Shown piece by piece: positions 1-10,000 of a stretch of DNA of 37,348 nt. The position numbers were made by a program, and so were the translations under genes. Origin of the DNA: Saccoglossus kowalevskii (lineage: Eukaryota > Hemichordata > Enteropneusta > Harrimaniidae). The stretch spans positions 694,667-732,014 of the forward strand of contig NW_003156234.1 of assembly GCF_000003605.2 (NCBI RefSeq). Direction: 5' to 3'. The notes beneath the pieces are model-generated. The model did no database searches. It was not told where the DNA came from and was given only the letters and a program-made list of their open reading frames with translations. Each line of letters opens with the position of its first letter. The first letter of the stretch is position 1.

Positions 1-843
1 ACCAGGAGAGTGAATAAATGAATCATTTGTGCTACTCTGGGACCAGGAGAGTGAATAAATGAATCATTTGTGCTACTCTGGGACCAGGAGAGTGAATAAA
101 TGAATCATTTGTGCTACTCTGGGACCAGGAGAGTGCATAAATGAATCATTTGTGCTACTCTGGGACCAGGAGAGTGAATAAATGAATCATTTGTGCTACT
201 CTGGGACCAGGAGAGTGAATAAATGAATCATTTGTGCTACTCCGGACCAGGAGAGTGCATGAATGAATCATTTGTGTTACTTTAGGACCAAAAGGGTAAA
301 TAAATGAATTTTTTGTGCTACTTTAGGACCAGGAAAGTGAATAAATGAATCATTTGTGTTACTCTAGGGCCAGAAGGTGAATAAATGAATCATATGTGCT
401 ACTCAATGACCAGGAGAGTGAATAAATGAATCATTTGTGCTACTCCGGGACCAGGAGAGTGCATGAATGAATCATTTGTGTTACTTTAGGACCAAAAGGG
501 TAAATAAATGAATTTTTTGTGCTACTTTAGGACCAGGAAAGTGAATAAATGAATCATTTGTGTTACTCTAGGGCCAGAAGGTGAATAAATGAATCATATG
601 TGCTACTCAATGACCAGGAGAGTGAATAAATGAATCATTTGTGCTACTCCGGGACCAGGAGAGTGCATGAATGAATCATTTGTGTTACTTTAGGACCAAA
701 AGGGTAAATAAATGAATTTTTTGTGCTACTTTAGGACCAGGAAAGTGAATAAATGAATCATTTGTGTTACTCTAGGGCCAGAAGGTGAATAAATGAATCA
801 TATGTGCTACTCAATGACCAGGAGAGTGAATAAATGAATTATT
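1..843. repeat. 41-bp tandem satellite with 204-bp higher-order repeat
   Basis: The window opens inside a tandem array of a 41-bp unit that begins ACCAGGAGAGTGAATAAATG and ends with a TGTGCTACTCTGGG-like block. The first six or so copies (1-242) are nearly identical. From about 243 the units diverge into five distinguishable monomers that repeat together with a period of 204 bp: the word GAGAGTGCAT starts at 251, 455 and 659. This is a higher-order repeat, which implies amplification of a five-monomer block after the monomers diverged. The array is cut by the left window edge, so its full length is unknown. No long open frame or transposon end is seen in it. Confidence 0.95.
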
Positions 844-1855
844 GGTGCAAGCAAACTTACTGTTTTTAAAGAAGAAGTCGAAAATGTGAAGTTGACGTCA
901 ATGAATGATAGACAATCAATAATATGGACAGAGAAAACAATACAATTTGGTGAAAACCGATGCATATTTAATCCATTCTAATTATTGATGCCAATTATGT
1001 GATTAATCATGCTATATGTGTTACATACAAGACACAATTCTGGATGTTTATCAACAAAATACACAGACACAGTTTATGTAAATAAGTTTTCTCTTTTGTT
1101 CTACCGATTGCATAACTGATTATGAGTAAAACTAAGGTACAAATTGAAATCAAAGGCCATATTAGTTATCCATGCATTGCCTTCTTATTAATTGATAATA
1201 TTTCTCGTCATAGTTACACAAAAAATACGCTAAATGCATTCCAAATATATTTTGAAACCTCAGTATCAGGAAATTGTCTCCACACAATGTGATACCATGC
1301 AATTTCAATTGAAATTGATAAAACAATTTTTCCAAGCAGTTTGTTGTAAAGAATCAGTTTGCTGATGCCTGTTGTTCATGAATCTCTCACATTCCCTCAA
1401 TCAAGTCTGATTTTCACAGAGCGTAGATTGCATTACATCATTCACATAATATATATTTGGATATATACACACAGACTGATGTAATAATATTGGTGGTATT
1501 CATCTTCTATTGCATTGTGATTACTCAAGTTGTTTTCAATCACAATTTGAAATATAGGAAAATGTTTAGAAATATTTTATAATAAAAGTGTTCACTGCTT
1601 TCTGAAATGCATTGTATACACATTTTCTAATCTACCCTTCTTGAATGGTCAAAACACAATTAAAAAGTACCTGGCTTAATATAAACTAAATGATAATTAA
1701 TGTTGAAAAAATATTTATAAATAAAACACCAACCATAAAATATTAAAAAAAAGTGTAAAAAGCAAATAAAATACAAAACATAAAAAAATCTTGAATAGTA
1801 CAAGTCATGAGTTAAAGCATCAGAGCCAGTCCTCATTATCACCAAATATGATTGC
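844..1855. other. Non-coding, AT-rich stretch
   Basis: No gene is recognised. At 868-900 there is a GAAGAAGTCGAAAATGTGAA-type word that resembles one at 19329-19345 in the MEGF9 intron, so it is probably the edge of a dispersed repeat. The minus-strand open frame at 1660-1857 is hydrophobic, low in complexity and has no recognisable domain. Confidence 0.6.
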
Positions 1856-2052
1856 ACTAATTACCATCCATATTACTAAATATGGACATGCATGTACTAA
1901 TTACCATATTACCAAATATGGACATGCATGTATTTATTACCATATTACCAAATATGGAGATGCATGTATTTATTACCATATTTCTAAATATGGACATGCA
2001 TGTACTAATTACCATATTACCAAATATGGTCATGCATGTGCTAATTACCATA
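1856..2052. repeat. 36-bp minisatellite with one CArG-like box per unit
   Basis: Five and a half copies of a 36-bp unit, roughly AATTACCATATTACCAAATA followed by TGGACATGCATGTACT. The word C(C/T)AAATATGG recurs at 1876, 1912, 1948, 1984 and 2020, exactly 36 bp apart. At 1912, 1948 and 2020 it is a perfect CC(A/T)6GG CArG box; at 1876 and 1984 the second base is T. Because 36 is a multiple of three, both strands stay open through the array, giving artefactual open frames of 91 and 76 codons. Each unit also carries the palindrome ATGCAT. Confidence 0.93.
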
Positions 2053-2724
2053 TAAGAAGAAGTTAAACTGAAGTCAGATTTATTCAACTCTGAGAACGAA
2101 TAATTTGAATTTGAAAATTTTCACACGAATATTTTCAGACAGGCTGTACTTAATATGTGATTTTGTAATTGTTTTGATGTGGAATAACAACACCGAGAGT
2201 AGAAAAGTCACAGATAATACTTGAAAATATGCCACATATGGTAATATTGAAGACTGGTTACTATGGTAATACACAAATAAATAAAAACACAGATATGCTA
2301 AAAATAAATAAGGCACTTTATCAAAACAATGAAAGCACCTGTAGAATTGTGAAAACAATGAAAATGAAATGTTTTAGTAAACAAAAAAGGTTATTAAATA
2401 TAATGTGTAAGATTAAATACATTGTTACAATATTTAAATATAATTTGCATACAAGCTTGGCAGTATCTGCATATGATAAGCATAAAAAAAACCTTCGTCT
2501 TAACATTCACTATGGAATATTCAAGTTCACTATCAAAAAATGCAAAAATTATTTAAATATATTTAATGTTCATTAGCATGGTAACCAGAATAAGGTATAA
2601 ATTGAATAATAATTTCACTGCAACCCAAAATAAACTAAATTACATATTAGTATGTACTGGATTATAACATGATGTATGCATTCAACATGCCTTATTGTTA
2701 TTATTACACATTTGAAAATAAATC
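2053..2724. other. Non-coding, AT-rich stretch
   Basis: No gene, RNA or transposon end is recognised. Overlapping open frames on the two strands at 2080-2576 have AT-driven composition (Lys, Asn, Ile, Tyr on one strand and Phe, Leu on the other), no domain and no splice context, and are treated as chance. Confidence 0.55.
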
Positions 2725-3215
2725 AATTCATTATAATTCAATGAATGTATTCTGGTCATGATCAAAGAAAATTGAAATCAAATCATTATACCATTCAATG
2801 AAAGTTGAAATCAACTCATATTATCATTCAATCAATGTATTCTGGTCATGATCATAGAAAATTGAAACCAAAACATATTACCATTCAATGAATATATTCT
2901 TTTCATGATCATAGAAAGATGAAATCAAATCATATTACAATTCAATGAATGTATTCTGGTCATGATCATAGAAAGATGAAACCAAATAATATTACAATTT
3001 GATGAATGTATTCTGGTCATGATCATAGAAAGATGAAATCAAATCATATCACAATTCAATGAATGTATTCTGGTCATGATCATAGAAAGATGAAATCAAA
3101 TCATATCACAATTCGATGAATGTATTCTGGTCATGATCACACAAAATTGAAATAAAATCATAATACCATTCAATGAAAGTTAATAGCAAATCATATTACC
3201 GTTCAAAATCATATA
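2725..3215. repeat. 57-bp minisatellite
   Basis: Tandem copies of a 57-bp unit containing ATTCTGGTCATGATCATAGA and AATCATATTACAATTCAATG. The word ATTCTGG starts at 2953, 3010, 3067 and 3124, exactly 57 bp apart. Earlier copies at 2749, 2839 and 2896 are more diverged, and the 90-bp step from 2749 to 2839 shows a partial unit. The self-complementary core ATGATCAT occurs in most units. About seven to eight copies are present. Confidence 0.92.
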
Positions 3216-5161
3216 AACACATTTTTTCTTGATTATAGATTTAAAAAACAAAATATTGTAATTAAAATGAAGCAATATGTTTGGTTGACATATGTTTGGG
3301 TTATCAAGGAATGATAGCGGTGACAAGAAAATGTTTGGAGGTCAAATTAAAAAACAATTGCTTTTAAATACTCTGATCCAGAACAAATCAAATCATTACG
3401 TAATTTGACATTAGCACAGTTACACTGACATATAAAATATTTGTGTCTTATTTGAATAATTACCATATTGACTGCATAAATCATGTTATAGTCCCCTCTG
3501 AAATCAACAAAATGATGACATATTCTTGGCCCCACAAAAAATGTATATTGTTTTTTATACTAGGAAAGCAATACCTAATACCATTGAGGTAAAATTGCTA
3601 AATTTTTTTTTAAAATTTATATGTTTTATAAAAGTGTAGCTAACTTTTGACATAAAAGCGAAATATATACAAATAACACAAACATTCACACCTGTGTGTG
3701 AACACCAAAATGCAGGCGGGTATTAATATTTGTTAACGACAGCCTCTTGAAAGCAAAACTTCTTACGTTAACACTAATACTAATCATTATATTTAATATA
3801 AATGTAAATTTTAAAATTAAAATAAATGTAAATTGCATCGTTCCAATTTATAGTTGAATGAATAATTAATTAATTTCCTTTTAAATTTTCCCATTAGTGT
3901 TTTCATTAATTCAAACGACAACAATTAAAGTTCTAAAAAAATACAATATTTCTATTAATATTGTTTGAGTTAAAGGTCCATATTACATAGGCGGGAAATA
4001 TATTCACTTTTTTAACAGTTTTATCCTCTAGTGATGAAACATTCCTAAGACGTAGAAAAGAAGACAGTTCGCAGCACCGTTATTTCTTTGATTTGTAGCC
4101 GCCAATATTGATGTTACTAGTGACTTACTATTAAAGTTCAATATGACTTCACAACCAAACAAAATCATTATGATCCACATTTACTTTCTTCCCTTCAAAG
4201 TCAACAATCTATCTTAGAGAGCGCCACATATAAGAAAGGTGTACTTTCCGTGTTTGTACAACACTGGATTTTAGTTTTGTCTTCAAGTATGAAACAAAGA
4301 CTATCTGTTATACTATATTCAATCTACAAAATAATCACACAAACTCCTAGACTAACTGATGTGGTTTCTCACATGACAAACTACTCACATCATTGTGAGG
4401 GAATTTCCACAGAAAAATATGTAAAAAATAATTAAGCTGCAATACAAGTTTAAAAAAAAAGTCAAGTGACACATTTATTTAAATTTTTGTTCCAGAATTT
4501 GTTCTGAACACATTCAAATAAACTATCTAAGTTTGTTTTCTATTTAAAAGGTTCATTCAAAAAGAAAACAAAAACAAATAATAACTACATATTTAAGGTA
4601 AGAAAATGCACATTTTTAACCAACAAGAAAAATGAAAACCAATTTTTACAAAAATATGAAAAGCTCCAAGGATTTGTGAAATTATACCACTCAACCTAAC
4701 CTAGAGGGCACTGTTTCCCCAGCTGAAAATATTTATAGTGATTCATATTGAGGGCGCTGCACACAAGGAGGCTATACAGTCAACCTTGTGATTGTCCACA
4801 GCTGTTTTGACAGTTTTAATTTTCAAGCAAATATATTCTTTAGCAGAAAACTTTTCCAATAAAAGACCTTTTTCAGACACTAGAATAAAGCAGGTATCTC
4901 CCTTGTGAGAAACGAATAAGCATTTTTTTCATTTACATCAGTGATGATAATAAAATGATGATTCAATCAAGATATTAATTAATAATCACACGTTAGATTT
5001 AACTATTTGTTCTGTTTTCAACTATCTTCCAAATCAGGAAAAAACACATAATCATTGAAAATATTTTATATTATTATAATCACTTTTTAACAAACATAAT
5101 TAATTTATTTATATTTACAAAAGTTTAGTTTCAAGAGATGAGAGAAAGGGGTATTCACAGA
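3216..5161. other. Non-coding, AT-rich stretch
   Basis: No gene is recognised. Open frames at 3347-3535 (minus) and 4250-4435 (plus) have no domain, no signal sequence and no plausible splice partners. The stretch is mostly A/T runs. It may be intergenic DNA beyond the MEGF9 3' end, or contain distal 3' UTR if that is unusually long. Confidence 0.5.
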
Positions 5162-5179
5162 TAGACAGACAGACAGACC
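5162..5179. repeat. Short (CAGA)n microsatellite
   Basis: Four uninterrupted copies of a CAGA/GACA tetranucleotide, just upstream of the 25-bp minisatellite. Confidence 0.8.
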
Positions 5180-5286
5180 ATGTTTTGATATTTGTATGCA
5201 GTAGTTGCATGGGTTATATTACATTGTTTACTTCATATAAATGTAGTATATTCAAAATGAATACAGGCTCAATGAATTTATTCATT

Positions 5287-5890
5287 CATAGACAGGTCTG
5301 AATTCAATCTACAGTCAGGTCTGATTTAATCCATACTAAGACAGATCTGAAGTTAATTGATACTAAGACAGGTCTCAAATTAATCCACACAGATAGGTCT
5401 GAATTTAATCTATGCATAGACATGTCTGATTTAATCCATACTAAGACAGGTCTGAATTTAATCCACACAAACAAGTCTAAATTTAATCCACACAAACAGG
5501 GCTGAATTTAATCCACACAAACAGGTCTGAATTAAATCCACACAGTCAGGTCTGAATTTAATCCACACAAACAGGTCTGAATTTAATCCACACAAACAGG
5601 GCTGAATTTAATCCACACAAACAGGTCTGAATTTAATCCACACAAACAGGTTTGAATTAAATCCACACAGTCAGGTCTGAATTAAATCCACACAAACAGG
5701 GCTGAATTTAATCCACACAAACAGGTCTGAATTAAATCCACACAGTCAGGTCTGAATTAAATCCACACAAACAGGGCTGAATTTAATCCACACAAACAGG
5801 TCTGAATTAAATCCACACAGTCAGGTCTGAATTTAATCCACACAAACAGGTCTGAATTAAATCCACACAGTCAGGTCTGAATTAAATCTG
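5287..5890. repeat. 25-bp minisatellite rich in TTTAATCC
   Basis: About 24 tandem copies of a 25-bp unit, CAGGTCTGAATTTAATCCAC followed by ACAAA. Variants are CAGGGCTG, TTAAATCC in place of TTTAATCC, and ACAGT in place of ACAAA. In the 5680-5880 part the variants alternate in a regular order, so a roughly 75-bp higher-order unit is visible. Diverged units continue as far as about 6120. The array lies downstream of the MEGF9 stop codon and could be transcribed in a long 3' UTR. The open frame at 5304-5495 is repeat-derived. Confidence 0.94.
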
Positions 5891-6784
5891 TACAGTGACC
5901 ATGCAGATATGGTCTGCTTTTAAATTATCTGTATATAGTCAATAGATGAAGAAGTTGTTTTAATCTAGACCTGGATTTAAATCACATCCTGTTTTAATCC
6001 ATAAATTTAATCCGCAGGGTAAACCCAATTTTGATCCACACATATACAACCCTAGTAATAATCCATATAAATATAGACCTTGATTTAATCAACAGGAATG
6101 TACACCAGATGCAGATTTAATCAATGTGCATATTACCTCACATCAATCCACATATTATATAAACCTTTTATATTCCAACATACATCATACATCGAATACA
6201 GCTATATTTTTCAAAATATTTTGTTAGTTCATTTAACAAAACTAAAAAGCATACTATATTGTCACTTTTATCACATTCAGCAGTACAGAAGATAGAGATC
6301 GCTATCTACAAATGTTACAAAAATCAAAGTACAATCAAAATGGAGATAGTACATTCTTAAATATAAAACAGGTTTAGGTCCAAAAATATTTCAATTTTTT
6401 TTTTTACAAGTTAACATTCGGCAAATGTAAAACACACCTCTATATTGCACTGTCCATCGACACAAAAATACAAATCCTATATCTGGACTCACCCACCTGT
6501 ACCTTCAATATTTCTATTTTCTGTAGGAAAAGTTCGACAACTATTTACTGTGAAAAACCATTCATTTTCACTCGTTTTTTTTGTGTATATATCTTACATC
6601 AACAAACAGTAAATAAACAAACCATAGAGAGAAAAAAATACACACAAAACAGCCAAAATTATCTTTTTAAGGAAAGAAATTCCAACATTACTAAAAGTAT
6701 TTTACAGTATATAAAATACGCATACATGAAAAGCATTTACATTTACAGCACCCCTCCCCACCCCACCCCACCCTGACATCAAGC
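5891..6784 (-). other. Probable MEGF9 3' UTR / downstream flank
   Basis: This lies directly downstream of the MEGF9 stop codon on the minus strand. No canonical AATAAA (TTTATT on the plus strand) is seen here. ATTAAA-type hexamers occur near 6075 and 6117, and the nearest canonical AATAAA is at about 5276-5281, inside the flank of the 25-bp array. The 3' end therefore cannot be set from sequence. A C-rich block at 6751-6773 is annotated separately. The plus-strand open frame at 6098-6295 is treated as chance. Confidence 0.45.
6751..6773 (-). promoter_or_regulatory. G-quadruplex motif just after the MEGF9 stop codon
   Basis: On the MEGF9 mRNA strand this block reads as five runs of three to four G separated by single T, T, T and A. 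That is a textbook (G3+N1-7)4+ quadruplex pattern with one-nucleotide loops, a class known to be very stable in RNA. It starts 11 nt after the TAG stop (6787-6785). A second in-frame stop, TGA, follows after one codon (TAG GCT TGA). A role in termination, 3' UTR folding or mRNA localisation is inference. Confidence 0.7.
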
Positions 6785-7083
6785 CTATGTATTAATAGTA
6801 TCGTAATTACTTGTGTCACCCATTCGAAGTTGTCCCCTAGGAGCTACCATAACATCGTCAATCAATGATGAATCCAAGTTGTGGTAATCGTTAAACGACA
6901 TGCTATCATCTTTACGAAGCTCTATCGTCCAGAAGGGCAGAGGCGTTTTACGATAATGTTTACGACGATACATGTAGAAAACACTTCCAGCAATCATACA
7001 TATTACGACAAGGGCAATCACGACAATTATGGTGATGACGTTTATAGTACTGTTGGCGGTCGTCGGTTTATCTGGTTTATAAT
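6785..7083 (-). CDS. MEGF9: MEGF9 coding exon 6 (stalk, transmembrane helix, tail, stop)
   Basis: The acceptor is TTTTGCAG followed by ATTATAAACC. The exon encodes residues 289-387: a short stalk of about 14 residues (DYKPDKPTTANST), a transmembrane segment VITIIVVIALVVICMIAGSV, then a cytoplasmic tail of about 60 residues containing PFWTIEL. The exon ends in TAG. The 299-nt coding part completes the phase-1 intron exactly. The tail has several Tyr and Ser residues but no catalytic domain. Confidence 0.93.
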
Positions 7084-10000
7084 CTGCAAAACAAACAAAA
7101 ACATTGTTGCAATTGTAATGTACTTAATTAGACAGTGAGAGCTCATGAATATTCATGAAATTTGAATTTGCATAAAACTATAATTATAGTAAAGATGTAT
7201 AAATGTTGTGATGTTAGTAAGGGATTTGTTTAGACAGTAAACAATAACAAGTCAAACAGCCGATGCTAAACAATAAAGCCTTTTAAAAAAGTGTTGTTTC
7301 TATTCCTACGAGTATTTCTCACACAGTGTCATGGAAAAAACTTTTTGACTAGCTGATTATGTTTATTTTATTTAGAAGGTGCGAAATTTAGGCACATGAA
7401 TTTCTAAAGCGGTTAACAGTAGTGAACAAGTTTGTAACTTATTTTATTGTTTCATTATGGTAGTTACTCCAACTTTAGTAGTTACTCCAACTTTAGCTAT
7501 CTGACGTAAATTTGCTGCCTACTGTAAAATGACTAATTTTCACTGGGTTTAAATTTCGCTGATTTACCATTTCAGGCATATTCAGTGGGTTTTAAATTCA
7601 TGATTTTATCATTTAGATAATGTGTTCTATGCTAAATTTTACATACCGTATTCATTGGGTTTTAATTTAGCGCATTTTCCAGTCAGCGAAATAAGCAAAA
7701 TTAAAACCCAGTAATTAATCCTTTTACAGTATTACTCACTTATGCAAATTAAATATTGGTTTGGGGGTAACTCATTTTCTAATAATGTAAGGGCATTTAT
7801 TTTCACTATTTTTATACCTTGAGCATATTTACTGGGTTTTAAGTTCCTGGATTTGCTAAAATAAAGTATTTTACAGTATTTCAGAGAAAATCAAGGTTAT
7901 GAGCAAACATTTGTGAACATACCTGGACCTGTGCAGTTTTTATGATAAATTGGATCACCATGGTAACCTGGTAGACACTCCTCACAATGATCACCAGTAG
8001 TGTTGAAAACACATTTCAGGCATTCACCAGTCAGGGAATCACAATTACCAGTTTGGTTCAGAATCACATTGTCATTGCAGTCACAAGCGGTACAGACTTT
8101 TAGCGTTGTGTTTGACATATAGAAATTGTCATCACACTCATTACAAAATTGTCCAGTGTAGTTTAGTTTACACGAGTCACATACCACATCACCGGTGTTA
8201 TTGTTGAAATGTTCATCTGAAAAAGATTGAAAAGTTCACAGTGAAACCTGTCTAGACTGAACACAGTGCAACCTGTCTAGACTGAACATAGTGAAACCTG
8301 TGTAGAATGAACACAGTGAAACCTGTCTAGAATAAACACAGTAAAACCTGTCTAGAATGAACACAGTAAAACCTGTCTAGAATGAACACAGTAAAACCTG
8401 TGTAGAATGAACACAGTAAAACCTGTCTAGAATGAACACAGTAAAACCTGTCTAGAATGAACACAGTAAAACCTGTCTAGAATGAACAGTAAAACCTGTG
8501 TAGAATGAACACAGTAAAACCTGTCTAGAATGAACACAGTGAAACCTGTCTAGAATGAACACAGTGAAACCTGTGTAGAATAAACACAGTAAAACCTGTC
8601 TAGAATGAACACAGTAAAACCTGTATTGTCAACTGAATAAGTAAACCTGTCTAAACTTGGAAATATTGAAAATTGTTCAATTAAGAAAAAAAAATTGGGA
8701 TGGCGACTTTGATTGTTGCACAGATCAATGCATACATGATAACAAATTTTAAGGTTTACCAGGGTAGTTCCTGAGATGATTGGAATACATCCAAGGATTC
8801 TACAATATGCAAATTATGAGTTGATCAGAACTCAATGTTTATTAGAAATGTGTGGAGCAACGACTACTGCCCTTTAACAAGTAAGTTTAACAAAACAATA
8901 AAAGTTAAAATGATTGTAACATACCATAGTGACAAGTCTGTGTAGATGAATGCTCCGAACATGGACACTTTTCGCAACTATCTTCTGATGTCTTGTTATA
9001 ATCTCTGTAGTAAAAGGGTTGACATTGACTGCAGTCGTCACTAGAAGTGTTATTTGCACAGTCATGACATATCCCTGAAAGGGAATAACAGAAAAGGTTT
9101 TATGTAATTCGAGGACACGTTCAAAACAAAGTTTGGTATTTCATTTCTACAATTAAAAACCAAGCTAGGTCTTGGTTTACACAAGTATAAAAAACATGGA
9201 GCCACAGCATTCTGATTGGTTAATAACAGACTTGACCTGGCGGTTCAGAGGTCATTGTTTCAGGTCAAATCATGCAAAAACATGATGGACATTTCCTTGC
9301 ATCAACGGTTTTTGTATGATCAGAAACATTTTGTAGCAAAGATACCAGTGAACTAGGGTTTGACTGTTTTTCCACACATTCTAATAATTATTACACTGTA
9401 AATTTAGATAGTACTGTAACAAAATGTGTGAATTTTTTGTGAACATTTTGTTTCGTCAGTATGAAAGTGTTGTGGATGATGCAACTCATTTTTAGATTAT
9501 ATTTTCCTTCATAGTTTGGAACATGGTTTACAATGTTAAACAAAATCATTCTTCATCTTTTCTAAGGTGGTCCTTGGGTATATGCCATCCCTTACTTTCC
9601 TCTATTTTACATTATTGCAGTCCCTGAGCTTATGACTGGCAGACTTCAGTATCAGAATAATACAATTCTGCTAAAATTTGAAACGTTTTTTTCAGAACTA
9701 AACTGTGATTTGAAACCATTTACTACCTTTCAAACTTTTTTTTTTTATCAAGACACTAAAGCCGAAATCTTACCCGTGAGTTTATCACACAATGTAGCAT
9801 GTCCATTACATTGGCAAAGTGAACAACCGTCTGTTGTTAAGTTATAATAACCATCCTCACATGACGTACATTTATCACCAGTGACACCATCAGCACAGTT
9901 GCATCTTCCATATCTAGAACAGAAAATGATCATACAGTGTAAACGTATCAGCACTCGTTATCGATCTTGCGTATATACGTCACATGGAACTCACATGCCT

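Larger units (their letters stand above)
7084..7922 (-). other. MEGF9 intron 5
   Basis: GT-AG intron of 839 bp with donor CCAG/GTATGTT and acceptor TTTTGCAG. It contains a family-B MITE (7520-7731), a second family-B fragment ending at 7878, and a 14-bp perfect palindrome CATGAATATTCATG at 7144-7157. Nothing coding is seen. Confidence 0.85.

Noticed and set aside
1-843. Regular direct repeats considered as a CRISPR-like array
   Set aside because: Units are contiguous without unique spacers, and the context is a eukaryotic intron-rich genome.
1791-2087. Open frames of 91 (plus) and 76 (minus) codons with regular repeats
   Set aside because: The 36-bp unit is a multiple of three without stops on either strand, so open frames arise automatically. 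Both strands being open argues against a real repeat protein.
5304-5495. 63-codon repetitive minus-strand frame
   Set aside because: It comes from the 25-bp minisatellite and breaks as soon as unit phase changes.
8874-9065. 63-codon minus-strand frame overlapping exon 4
   Set aside because: It is the wrong frame of MEGF9 exon 4; the phase-1 frame gives the laminin EGF cysteines.
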